This document shows positions 45,715 through 57,101 of a stretch of DNA of 64,000 nt, piece after piece (within the stretch, counting starts at the first letter, position 1; each line of letters opens with the position of its first letter). The position numbers and the translations under genes are program-made. The notes under the pieces were generated by a model, which saw only the letters and a list, made by a program, of their open reading frames with translations, made no database searches and was not told the origin of the DNA. This DNA is from Beta vulgaris subsp. vulgaris (lineage: Eukaryota; Streptophyta; Magnoliopsida; Caryophyllales; Amaranthaceae). The stretch spans positions 18,844,920 to 18,908,919 of the forward strand of contig NC_079207.1 of the NCBI RefSeq assembly GCF_026745355.1. Direction: 5' to 3'.

Positions 45715-46544
45715 GATTTAGTCGTATACACCTATCCAAAAATAAATTATTTTTCCTACTCTCTTTTGCAATTTAATGCACAAGGGAAGTACGATTTGTA
45801 TCCATAGGGAAACAGGGACAAGTTTTATATTTAGCGAGAGTCAATACCTAGATTAATCTAGGTAATACAGGGGATGTTTTGCTTCGGGGCTCCAGTAAAA
45901 AAGGTGTCTATCCCGTTCAACCCAAAGTGTCACCCATGAGTCTTCTGTTCCAGCTTTACTAACCACTAAGGATTCTGGAGATAACCTGATAAAAAAGGGT
46001 TTTCAAATTAGTTATAAATAAACTAAAATTAATTAGCAAATAAATAAAATGAGAAATCAATAATGGAAAGATCTTGAATCCGATTAACATCCACTTCAAT
46101 TTAATAATTACCGATTATTGAACCTCGACTTTAATTATTTCCATTATCTATTGTTTAGAATTAATCTCGTATTCTCCTTATTCTTAGCGTTGAATAGCAC
46201 GATCAGCGTGATTATAAAACCCTAACTAAAGGATAACCTAATACGAGTAGCGACTTAGTTCAATCTAATAGCAACAATAAACACAGACCTGCTAATGTCA
46301 TACACGCGATAAACATTCATAAGTTGGTTTAATTTCCCCGATAAATAACCAAGATGATATGTATTCAATTTATTCCCTAGTTTGCTACAAATTGATAAAA
46401 GAATAAAAAAAACGATTCTATCCTTAAATCTAGCATTAGATTGATTACACAATTAAATTAGTAACGTTCCTAGCATAATTATGATAAAATTATAGAATAC
46501 AATCATACAAATTAAACCATAATCAAAGGAAATAAATAGAGAAT
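45715..46544. other. Possible degraded LTR
   Basis: The text CGATTTGTATCCATAGGGAA at about 45790 recalls the 3' region motif of the solo LTR at 3860-5219 (GTCGAATCCACAGAGAGA), followed by similar AT-rich DNA. The borders are lost. No gene is seen. Confidence 0.3.
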
Positions 46545-46561
46545 AAAGATCTCACAATAAT

Positions 46562-46700
46562 ACCAAGGATGTCTTGGCCTAGTGGTTAAGATTGAGGTAC
46601 TGTGAACAATAGGTCACAAGTTCGAATCCCCCTCCCCCTTCTTCGTACTTTGTACGTTGTACCGCCTTCGTGACTCATATGGATAAAAAAAAAAAAAAAA
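46562..46700 (+). mobile_element. tRNA-derived SINE
   Basis: The pol III A box TGGCCTAGTGG (about 46573-46583) and B box GTTCGAATC (about 46619-46628) are followed by a body ending in a 16-nt A tail. The element is flanked by a perfect duplication, AGATCTCACAATAAT (before 46562 and after the tail to 46714). Pol III would transcribe it; LINE enzymes mobilise such elements in trans. Confidence 0.92.
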
Positions 46701-46714
46701 GATCTCACAATAAT

Positions 46715-49070
46715 GATTGAAGCTTCCTGTTAATCTTCTTCAATAACAGTTCAAGCTACAATCGGCATAGCATAAGCCCATTCCATAATTGAAATCTTTA
46801 AAATTGAACTAGAAAATAAAAAGAGAAGAACGAAGCAGCTCGGTACTTATAACATAAACTCACAAAACTTCGAACTTCCGCTAAGGTTAATATGGTTGCA
46901 AAAGACAACAATTACAAATCAAACCCATTAGCAAAATGCGTCCAAAATATCGTAAAAACATCGTATAACTTAGTGTATCAATTGTCCTTTATTCGGAGAA
47001 TGATGTATTGTGTTAAATAGAACCGAAAACAGAGGGAGTAGTTTAAACAATTATGCTTAAAGCCTTGTTTGGTTAAGCTATTTTAGGACTCGAAAACGGA
47101 TTCAATAATTTGAATCTATTGCTCCTTGTCTGCTTTAGGTAGTTGGTTAACCATTAACCTTACTTGAGCATAACCCAAACCTTCCAAAATATTACCCCCA
47201 AATTAGAGGAATAATAAAATCTTTTTCATTTCTTACAAGTGATCCATCTCCATCATTGAACCAACCAATAAAAGTAACAAATATTACTTTACCTATACTT
47301 GATTTTATTTTCTTTCTATTTCTATATTTGAACTAAACGTCTCCTAAATCTTCTCCAGAACTTGCATAAGTGCGAGGGTGCAAGCCATCTCCAAATCATT
47401 GGGCATTTGGACGACCGACGATTCAATCTCTAGGCACCTATCAAAGTTGGGATAGACGTAAAATAAGTTAAATTGTAGTCTTTGCGGATGTTATAAAGAA
47501 TAAACAATCAAATCACGTGTATCACTCATATCACTATTGACACTATATCACCGTTTTTTGTTCGCTTGTTGTAGTCTATCAATCAGAGCACCACTTTTTG
47601 TTTTGACTGGGTCAATGTGTAACACCTTTTCTTTTTCTTGTCATGCCAACATGACCATCCATGAATATGACCCATTCACCCACTCTGCCACTCACCCTGT
47701 CACCCATGACCCACCCCACCCCAGGGCTCCAGTGCACCCAATCTTATAGGTATCCTGTATCCATACAGCTGAAGCCTGAATGTAAGCAACTTACACAGTT
47801 GCACTCCCCATATGACGAAGTATATCATACATTTTTTTGCTCTTTATGAAAGAGTTTTGCTTTTTTTAGATCCCTTTTCCAAAACCAGTGGTAAGATAAA
47901 TTTATTCTGACATGTTCTCGTATGGGGCCACTCACCCAGAGGGTCCAACAAGATTAAACTGAAGTAAGTTCACAAAAATTTCAGAAAAGTAAAAAAATAC
48001 TCATCTGATTACTCATCAGATTCATCATCAGTAAAGACTACAGTATAGACTACTCATCAGATTCTTACTCTCCTCCGCAATTTCGGTAAAGATTATACTT
48101 AATTCCACAAAACAAAAATCACATCCACAAAACAAATCTCACAAAAACAAAATTTAGATTTGAGTTTATGAGGAAAAAAAAATTTAAAGATTGTGAGGCG
48201 TCCACCATAGACGTCCCACCACAGCCTGGACCTGTGGTGGAGCATCCACCATGGACGCCCCTTCCCAGGCACATGCACTTACCATGGACGCCTGTGCTTA
48301 TGGTGGGGCGTCAAGGATGGACGCCTCGCCATTTTTTAAAAAAATTCAATTTTTGGATATCATTGGTCTTGATTTTGGTGGTAGAAGGAGAAAGATTGAG
48401 AATTATATGTTGGTCTAGGCCTCATACGAAATGCATATTTGATTTTCAAATCTGGTGCTTCATGCTTAAGTCATTAATTGTAGTTTCTGGTACGGTCTTC
48501 GAGAATTCAGTCTTCATTTTTTTCTAAGATGTTGAACTTTACTTTACAAGATTTATCTTTGAGTGAAAGAGTAGAAAGCGATATACAAATACGGTATAAA
48601 ATACGTATTTTATGGCGTTAATAAGAAATTTTAGGATATCGTTTAGCAACCCAATTATAAAAATACCCAATACTCGAGTCAAAGAGATTATTATAAAAAC
48701 AAACCTAAATATAAAAACAAAGCTGTGAATTCTCCGCCAAATTAATGGAAATAATTTATCCAATAAATAATTTACCATTAAAGATAAATTTTAATAATTA
48801 GCTAATTCTAAATTTACTTCAATTAATTGCTTTTTAATTGTTTATTTTTTATAGGATAATTTAGCTTGTGGATAGAGGTATCACCGTATCAGCCTATCAG
48901 GTATCAACGTCGTCTTAGACTCTTAGCCGTAGTGACCCATTACATGCATCAAGGTGAATGACCATTTATATATTTTATTAAAAACATTGCAATTTATGGG
49001 AAGTTAATGTTTTATATAAAAACGGAGTCCGACCCACATTACAATGATGCTCCGTATATACACGTTACAT
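46715..49070. other. Intergenic, unassigned, with one repeat patch
   Basis: No gene is convincing. The open frames at 47537-47849 and 48168-48527 lack domains. A diverged MITE may occupy about 47058-47345 (GCCTTGTTTGG on the left). A short array of CTCATCAGATT lies near 48000-48065. Confidence 0.35.
48195..48325. repeat. GC-rich block of CCACCATGGACGCC-type repeats
   Basis: At least four direct or inverted variants occur (GCGTCCACCATAGACG, CATCCACCATGGACGCC, TTACCATGGACGCC, GCGTCAAGGATGGACGCC) in otherwise AT-rich DNA. Confidence 0.6.
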
Positions 49071-49074
49071 AATA

Positions 49075-49417
49075 CTCCTTCCGTCTCAAAATATAGTTCT
49101 CATTTCCCTTTTTTCACGGTAATTTATGCAAGTAAAATCTAAGATGGATAGTAGAGATTTTTTGTTTATTTCAATAAATGTTGTATGGGAAAGATAATTT
49201 TAGGAGAGAGAATGGAGAATAATTGGTGAAAGAGTATTAATCGTAACACTTGGGTTGAATAAACAAAGCAAAAAACAAAATTCAAGAAGCAAATAAATGA
49301 TGGGACACGATTTTTCTAGACACATTACGGAAAAATGTGAAACTAAATATGGAAATGGGAACTATATTTTGGGACACCTAAAATGGCAATGGGAGCTATA
49401 TTTTGGGACGGAGGGAG
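49075..49417. mobile_element. Stowaway MITE with duplicated right end
   Basis: Ends CTCCTTCCGTCTCAAAATAT and (reverse complement) CTCCCTCCGTCCCAAAATAT, flanked by TA. The right terminal repeat occurs twice in tandem: GGGAACTATATTTTGGGAC, then GGGAGCTATATTTTGGGACG. Confidence 0.88.
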
Positions 49418-49429
49418 TAGTAAAATTTG

Positions 49430-50013
49430 ACTCAAACAAATAAACCAAATGTAGCAACTATAAACCAAGGAGATAGTACTACAGTATATCGTTTTTCAAA
49501 CATCCAAAGATACATAATTACTATACTCTGAAGTCGTTAGGTGCAGTTTCTTCACCTTAGATTAAATAAGTAATCCAGTTTCTTCACCTTAGATTAAATA
49601 AGTAATAAAATCAAGTAAGTTCAGTTAAGTTGCAATAAATTGTAATACATTATAAAATAAGCTTCAATAAGTTCAAATTAATTCGGATAAGTTCCAAGCA
49701 GTAGAGATTTGTCACACCCTTCTAACTTTTTTAGTACTGATGTAGTTTTTTTTATTTCTTCTTCCTGGTAAGAGGATTGGATCTCAATCTAAAATAACTT
49801 GAATGTTGAAGTACGTCATATTATGATTACTGCTACCATTCCACAAGATCACAACCAGCAGAGGAAATGGGTACACTTTGTTTCCTGAACAGCAATTTCC
49901 ATAAACACAATGGACAAACCACTAAAATCTTAATGGCAATTTGTTTTCTCGATGGAATCATATGTTCATATGTACAGAAGTGAAAAAACTTGTTATTGCT
50001 CCCACCATAAAAA
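49430..50013. other. 3' flank of the plastid-protein gene, with transposon scrap
   Basis: 49600-49705 resembles the AAGTTCAATAAG-type subterminal repeats of the element at 53509-57056. The rest is probably the 3' UTR and downstream DNA of the minus-strand gene ending at 50014. Confidence 0.45.
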
Positions 50014-53000
50014 TTATTTGTTCAAGGACTTAACTTTAGACCTATTCGAGAAATAATTGACAAACGACTTGGAAAATCTGGTGAGGGCAAAAAACATTTG
50101 TAGCACCGTACGGCCTTTTACAACCCCCTCACGCATGCCTCTTGCGGTTCTAGCTAATGCAGGTTCAGTTGTTGTGAATGTTTGGGTACTGACTATCTCC
50201 TGCGTTGGTGCTAATGAAGTGAAGATGAAGTAAAGATTCCAAGATCAATGTAATTTGGAACACACTAAAATGAGTACATCACCATTCCTAAGAATATTAA
50301 TGCTAACCTGTTGATGTCATGTTTGCAAAATGGCGCAATTTTTCTTCTGCTATGTGTACAGCACGAGTAGACCTCTTAACACCTTGTGTTATTTCTTGAC
50401 TGCAAAACATTTCCGCACATGATATTCACACATGTATTACAAATATAAATTGCAAAACAGTAACTAATGGAGACTTTCAAACATATAGGGGCGATTTGGC
50501 AAAATTGGCTGTTCGTTTTCTTTCCTAGCCGGGTCAAGCCAGATATTAATAATGGTTGCTTTAGACTTATAGTTTATTGTTTGACTATTCGTTGTTTATT
50601 TATGTGTTTGGCAAAATTAGTTGACGGTTTAGTTGTTTTTTGCTTTTGGTTGAAAAGCTGGCCTATTAACTATCCGAACAGTCATATACAACACTTTTTT
50701 TGGCTGTTTGACAGCAAAATAAAGCCAAAAGCGACAAAAACAAACCACCCAAAAGGCATCTAGCAACACCCCCATAATATCCTGGTGAAGCTTTAAATAT
50801 CAGCTTTTCATCATATATCCAGGTCTAAACTATCAGTTTGAGTTGATATCAGAGATGTATTTGCACTCCCTTTGATGATATTAGGTTCTAACATCTTCAT
50901 ATATGACTATTCTATGACGTTTTTCTGTGCATTCCAATCAACTCCCCTAGATGATGTATCTACATATCTAGTTAGATTTATATGATAATCTATTAAAATG
51001 CCTAGTTCACAGAGTTCAATTCAGACACATTCATTTCAGTTCAGTTAGTTTCCTCTCACAGTTTTCATTCATTTCAATTCACTTCACTTCAGTTCAGTTT
51101 ATCTCATTTCAATTCACACCAGTTCAATTCAGTCCAAAAGAAGAGACAGGCTCAGAAAAATCCATCTTACTATTTTACAGTCATTAATTTTCTTATTGTT
51201 TTAAATAGATAAGATATGCAATGCCATTAGTCAGTGTTAGAATTATTCTTTATTTTCTTTCTATAGTTACTCTGCAGATTAGCATTCATGGACTGGGAAA
51301 TTTAGACTCACTAGTCACTACTATGAAAACTTTGATGTCTTCAATCACTTCCCAATAATATTCAACAATACTAAGAAAGCAATAGGATAAATTACCCCAA
51401 ATCACTAAGCTCCATCGTTAAGTCACTGATCTCCATTCCAGACAAGCGAACTGCTGCCATTGTGTCCGGAAGCTCCTCTCTTGTGACATCCAATAGCTTC
51501 TCTAATGACTCCGCTGCTCTCTTGAAGGCCTTCCACAAGCCAAAATATAACCAAACATTCAGTAAAATCCGTGAAAATTGTGAATATTTACTGATTCAAA
51601 CACTCAAACTAAGCCTTGAAGTATCTAAGACCAAAGCAACATGGAGTACTAACATCAATTGTCAATTCCTCCTAAAATAATGCATCAACTACACAACTTA
51701 GTGCTCCAGCAGTCCCTCTACAATCAAGTAATCAACTAAACCATTTTAGAAAATTTTGCACTTCGGGAAATTGCTCAATCCTAAAACGCATTTTTTTTCC
51801 AAAATTTATGCCATTTAATGTGAAGGAGACAGCCATTTTCAGTATAAATTGCCACATAACACTTTGGGAAACAATTTTAGCAGCGTGGTAAACAAGATTA
51901 AGTAATAACTTAAGTTTAAAAAAATTAAACATGGTGGAAAACTGAATCGTTCGCTTTCTTTGCTTCCCTTCCCTTAAATTTATATCTAAAGGGAAATAAA
52001 TAAATCACTCCCCCCCCCCCAGCCAATTCATATCAGAAAAACAATCCTCTAGGAATAGGACCTTTTAGTATCGGGAGAGGGCCACCAATGCCTAGAAAGC
52101 ATAAAATCCTTACAGCTTCCAAGCCATTGGGAAAATTACTTAAAATGTAAATTCATAGAACGGACTGCCGACTGCCTATATATATAATTTATCTAAGCTA
52201 TGTTATGCAGAGTCTTCACTCAACCTCAAGTACCCATGTTGCATCCTCGATACAGACATTTCAATCCATCACTTTAGGCCACAATCATGGACAATGTTCA
52301 CTTGTTCATAATATAGCAAAGTCAAAATCTTTGACACACACGCATAACATAAGAATCATGCAATTCCGCAATTTATATCCAGATTCCCCTATTGAGAAGG
52401 ATTTTAAGGAACTGCCTCGACGAAGGAAATATGGAAATCAATCAAGGGAGTGCTAATGTCTTGGTTCCTGCCTTTATATTTAAGTACAGAATAATCAATA
52501 TCTCTTCCCCCATGCCCCAACTCCACCCTCAAACTCTCTTGAATTGGAAACGAACTACTGCGATATCATTACATGAGAATGTAGCCCTAAAAATAAAATC
52601 TGTGTCGCATAAAGGATGGAAAATGGTCTCATCTTAATCCCAAAACTCTCACCCATCAATACAAACTTGCCATCTTTGTCAGAATTATAAGTTGTTTGTA
52701 AATTAAAATTGAATACCAGACCATAAATTCAATATAACACCTAGAAAATCCCAATGTAGATGGAGAATACAAACCAAAAGCGCGGGAATCGCCGAGCAAA
52801 ACAGCCAAGTAGCAGAAATCGCAACCTACAAACGCAGACAAAAATAAATAAAAACCCAATTGCTAGAAAAAAAACTACATTTCAGGAAATTCAATTGAAA
52901 GTGCGAAATAGAAAAATGCAGAAACTCAAATAAAATTGAATTCAAGCTTATGAAGCACTTGAAAAAATCAGCAGCAGCAGTTTAAGAGAGAGAGAAGGGA

Positions 53001-53303
53001 TACCGCACAAGCGAGGAAATTAAAAACAGTGAAGTGACGAGGAGAGAGAGTGGGATGTGAGAGATGAAGGGAAGGGGATCCAACGGTGGAGGTGAAGTCG
53101 GAAGAAATCGACGGCGCAGTTTCCGATGATTGAACGGAAACTATGGAAAAGCGGCGAGATGGGATACGGAGAACAGTCGACGGAGAAGGAGAAGGAGAAG
53201 GAGAAGGAGAAAGGTTTCGGATACCGGCGAATTCGAAGATGTTTTTACGGTGAGTGTGAGTTGCAGGGAAGGAGAAGGACGCCTGCAATTTTAGAGCTAA
53301 CAT
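50014..53303 (-). CDS. Probable plastid membrane protein, unknown function (5 exons, 257 residues)
   Basis: The exons on the minus strand are 53303-53004, 52825-52775, 51529-51396, 50399-50308 and 50210-50014. All introns are GT..AG and the phases agree (0, 0, 2, 1). The start ATG at 53303 gives a Ser/Arg-rich, acid-poor leader with an SPSPSPSPS run, as in chloroplast transit peptides. A hydrophobic membrane segment spans the exon 1/2 junction (FTVFNFLACA + VAISATWLFCSAIPALL). A conserved helical region follows: AFKRAAESLEKLLDVTREEL, GMEISDLTMELSDLG, QEITQGVKRSTRAVHIAEEK. The C-terminus has TEPALARTARGMREG and RFSKSFVNYF. I recall closely similar uncharacterised land-plant proteins but no name. 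The layout of one membrane anchor plus long amphipathic helices recalls DUF948-like proteins, which is an inference. Intron 3 carries MITE debris. Confidence 0.9.
50480..50775. mobile_element. Possible MITE in intron 3
   Basis: The segment begins TAGGGGCGATTTGGCAAAA and ends CATCTAGCAACACCCCC, giving weak inverted ends (GGGGCGATTTGG / GGGGGTGTTGCT). No clear duplication was found. Confidence 0.35.
51000..51165. mobile_element. Degraded TTCAGTTCAG-type element in intron 3
   Basis: The repeats TTCAGTTCAG, TTCATTTCA and CAGTTCAATTCAG, with an end resembling AAAAGAAGAGACAGGC, match the subterminal DNA of the Harbinger-like element at 16545-17954. The termini are eroded. Confidence 0.5.
53183..53213. 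repeat. (GAAGGA)n microsatellite in coding exon 1
   Basis: A repeated GAGAAG hexamer on the plus strand encodes the Ser-Pro run in the transit-peptide region of the minus-strand gene; it is a likely site of length polymorphism. Confidence 0.85.
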
Positions 53304-53865
53304 CCCTTCTTTCAACGCCTGCAATTTTAGGACTTGGGACTTGGGAAGTTGGGAATGTGGACTGTAGATATTCGTATGTCGTATCATGTCATTCGAGTTA
53401 AGTGCAATTGTGCAATTCTGCAAAGTTGGGTCCTCTAAATTTTGTCTCAAGTTGTTGTTTGGGTACTTTAGTAGTCTAGTTACAAAAGTTTTTGAGACTT
53501 CAGTATTAGGGTGCGTTCTGTTCAACTTAAAAAATTAAGTTTCAGGTGCAATAAGTTTAGATAAGTTGCAATAAGGTCTAATAAGGGCAATAAGTTCCAA
53601 TAAGGTTCAATAAGTTCTAATCAGGTGCAATAAGTTCCAATCAGGTCTAATAAGGTCCAATCAGTTCCAATCAGGTCTAATAAGGTCCAATAAGTTCCAA
53701 TCAGGTCTAATAAGGTCCAAATAGTCAATGTTTAATAAACATTTGTATTATTGTCCATTATTTTGTTATTCATAATTTCATATCACTATTACTGATTATG
53801 TTATTATTAGAATTTTCATTAAAGTACCATAATGATTATATAGTATTATACTTGTATTAGTGTCT

Positions 53866-53965
53866 ATTATTTTATTATTTATTTGTATTATGTCTATTAT
53901 TTTATTATTTATTTATATTATATCTATTATTTTATTATTTATTTGTATTATGTCTATTATTTTAT
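53866..53965. repeat. Short tandem array, about 31-bp unit
   Basis: Three to four units of GTCTATTATTTTATTATTTA plus TTTGTATTAT lie within the Harbinger-like element. Confidence 0.85.
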
Positions 53966-54040
53966 TACTCATATTACTATTAGCTGATTATGTTATTATT
54001 AGAATTTTTTTATTAAAGTACCACAATGTATAGTATTATA

Positions 54041-54358
54041 CTCCCTCCGTTTCCTAAAGATCTTCCCACTTACTGTTCCTACAGATACCAAGGAAAATCA
54101 AGTTGTGTGGGGCATGGTGTGAGTAAAGTAGGAAAGAGAAAGGAGTTAAGATAAATAAACAAATAAAAAGGGGTTAAAGTAGGAGAGAAAAAGGGAGTAA
54201 AATTGAATTAATAATGTAATGGTGGACCATATGATAGTGACATGAGAGGGTAAATAGGGAAATTTGTTTTGCCAAATAAGGAATAAAGCAAAAGAGGGAA
54301 GATCTTTTGGAAACACCCTTAAACGGAAAGAGGGAAGATCTTTAGGAAACGGAGGGAG
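54041..54358. mobile_element. Stowaway MITE with duplicated right end
   Basis: Ends CTCCCTCCGTTTCCTAAAGA and its exact inverse, flanked by TA. Just inside the right end is a second copy of the terminal block (GAGGGAAGATCTTTTGGAAAC then GAGGGAAGATCTTTAGGAAAC). Confidence 0.93.
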
Positions 54359-55199
54359 TACTTGTATTATTGTCTATTATTTGATTATTCATATTGCTAT
54401 TAAATAATATTATAATCATGGTCAAATAATTAAGGTTAACAATAATAATAATTATTATAATTACAATATTTTGCAATTCGTCTTTTGATAACTAGAGATA
54501 ACATGTTTTCGTTACTAATAACAATGAAAGATATAAATGATATCAATTGATCGCTTCATTATCATCACTGGAGTATCTTTCTTCGTCGGAGTATCTTTCT
54601 TCATCTTCTACATCATCCTCTTCAATCAATACGTTTTCTTCACCAACATCCAACCATAATTCATTTGCAATTTTCGCCCGAGTTATCTCCATATTCGTGT
54701 TTGTGTCTCTAATGGAGTATTGGAGAAAAGCAAAAAAAAAGAAAAAACAGAAGGAAGAAAGGAGAAGAAATGAATGAAGCAATGTCATGCAAAGCTACGG
54801 TGATTTTGACCATTTTTTTTCTCTTTCTTTTTGTTTTCTTTTTATCTTCTAGTACATTCACATAAATGAAAGGAGAATAAAGGAGAAGAAATTAAGGAAG
54901 GAGTTAATGCTATCTACTTACCTTCACATTAATGAAAGTGAAGTGAAATTTTTTTATATGTGCCAATTTTAACTTGTTAGCAATAAATGTTAATTAATTT
55001 TTGATTTTCTACTAGTGATTTATAAAATCAAAACAAGACTATTAGATATATTAGTGGTGAAAGTTATGTATAGGCTAATATATAAATAGTAAATTTTTTT
55101 GTTAAATTAATTATCATAAGAGATAATTAATAATCATTATTTTTTAAAGGACGAATTATAATAATTATTACTCCATAAAAAATTTTGAGGGGTAGTATT

Positions 55200-56723
55200 T
55201 GTTGAACCTTTAGTTTTGAAGATGACCTAACCACAAAAGACATAGTATATTTTATTTATGTTGTTGCAAGGTAATTCATGCTCGAGCTAAGAGAATAGTT
55301 GATTGAAAATTAAAACGGAGAATTAATCAAGATCAAAGTAAAGATGTTCGAGAGATGAAGAATCAAGCATGGAATGAAGATTAGAATACATTAGGGTGTA
55401 TTTATTATCTTCATGTTAAGGTTGAGTAAAAGCTTAATTAAGTTCGTGGTGAATTCTCAAAGGAACTTGGTTCTGTTCCCTTGAAAGGACTAGACCTGGC
55501 ACTATAGGAACAAGGTTAGGGAACAAGACTTAAAACTAATTTAGGAACTCCTAAGAGTCTCTAATGTTGTGCGCCTAAGTTAAATTTGCGCCCAATATGG
55601 TAGTTAGAGTTTTTAGGGTTGTTTTAACTAAGATCCACTATTTTAGGAATTTAGTTTAAGTTTGTTAGGAAAAGATTTTAAAAAGATTTTCTGATTTTAA
55701 TTTAACCGATTTTCAAATCTTATCTTTTTATCTTTTATATTTTATTTAAAAGATTTTGTTTTCAAAAATAATATCTTTCCGGTTTTTAAAATGTTTCGGT
55801 TTTTAAAATATAAAATTATTTTTCGATTTTATCAAAGATATTTTAAAAAGATATTTTTCCTAAAAACTAGCTAAAGTATTTAATTTATTTATTTCCTAAA
55901 AATTGGATTGCACGCCTAAAGCTACTGCTACACGATTTTTGTAGTTAGTGGATTTAGTGGCTTAGTTAATTATCCTCCAAGTATTTAATTAAATTAAATG
56001 AGTTTAATTATTCTTCAAGTTTTGTAAAACCACGTAATGTGTTACTGCTTTCTTATAAGTGAAGTAGTGGATTAGTGGATTATTACTTTCATGAATATAT
56101 TTAATTTATTTAATTAAATTAATTAAACATCATGGAGATCATGGATAATGGTCTAATTATGTAATATGTCTTGTCTTAATTGTTTATAAATAGGCGCCTA
56201 ATTCATTTGAACAAAATGTGTCCGACTTAGCTAATTTGTCTTAAGTTATCTAAAGTGTCAGTGCCTTTTTTTAAGAGAATTCATACTTACATTAATCGAG
56301 TTTATTACTCTTCCATTGTTTTACAAAGTGTATTTTTGAGAAAAGGGTTTGAGTGAACTCTTGTAAGTGTGAGAAGCTTTGAGTGAAGCAAGAAGAAAGA
56401 GAAAGGAACTTCGAGTGAAGTTTGAGAGGAACGTCAGTTGTGGGAACTGTCGTTGGGAACTTGAGTTGAGTGACTTAAGTTGAGAATCGAGAGAAAAGTA
56501 ATAGGTTGTAATCAAAGTTGTTTTGGCCTATTATAGTGGAAAGTTGTTTAAAATCCCTTGTGGTCGAGGTTGTTTCTTCCTACTAGGCCTAGGAAGTTTT
56601 TCCTCGCTAAATCTCTCGTGTTCCCATTGTTTGTTCCCAAGTTTACTTTTAATTCCGCAAACAGTATAGCTTATTCTCTCACTATAATTCACCCCCCTCT
56701 TATAGTGCTCATATTATACAACA
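55200..56723 (+). mobile_element. Copia-type solo LTR, 1,524 bp
   Basis: Starts TGTTGAACC and ends TATACAACA, flanked by GTATT at 55195-55199 and 56724-56728. A TATA box (TTATAAATAGGCGCC) is at about 56186, followed by the transcribed-looking GAG-rich leader and the TCTCTCGTGTTCCC region usual for copia LTR ends. No internal domain remains. Confidence 0.88.
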
Positions 56724-57101
56724 GTATTTACGTTAGTGGTAATATTTGTGTTATTCATGGTCAATATTTTTGTCTAATAAGGTCAAATAAGTTTCAATCA
56801 GGTCCAATAAGGTATAATAAGTTTCAATCGGGTCCAATAAGGTCTAATAAGTTTCAATCAGGGTCAATAAGGTCTAATAAGTTTCAATAAGGTCAATAAG
56901 GTCCAATAAGTTCCAATCAGGTTCAATCAGGTCCAATAAGTTGAATCAGGTCCAATCAGGTTTAATAAGTTCCAATAAGTTCAGTTCAAGTTCAATAAGT
57001 TCAGTTCAGATAAGGTCCAATAAGTTCAGGGCCAATAAGTTGAATAGAACGCACCCTTAATCTTCTTTTACTTTTATATTGTTAACTCTAATTAAATAAT
57101 A

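Larger units (their letters stand above)
53509..57056. mobile_element. Large Harbinger-like non-autonomous element (3.5 kb)
   Basis: Terminal repeats GGGTGCGTTCTGTTCAACTT and (reverse complement) GGGTGCGTTCTATTCAACTT are flanked by TTA at 53506-53508 and 57057-57059. Both subterminal regions (53545-53720 and 56770-57045) are long arrays of AATAAGGTCCAATAAGTT and TTCCAATCAGGT. The inside holds a Stowaway MITE (54041-54358) and a copia solo LTR (55200-56723); without them it is about 1.7 kb. One short acidic frame (54543-54788, minus, IEEDDVEDEERYSDEERYS) is not recognised, and no DDE transposase is seen. Confidence 0.85.

Noticed and set aside
46573..46630. tRNA gene suggested by A and B boxes
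   Set aside because: No cloverleaf, and the A tail plus 15-bp target duplication show it is a SINE.
52656..52859. Minus-strand 67-residue hydrophobic frame
   Set aside because: It overlaps exon 2 of the five-exon gene in another frame and runs into intron sequence.
53126..53401. Lys/Glu-rich plus-strand frame
   Set aside because: Antisense of exon 1 of the five-exon gene; the repeat is the GAAGGA microsatellite.
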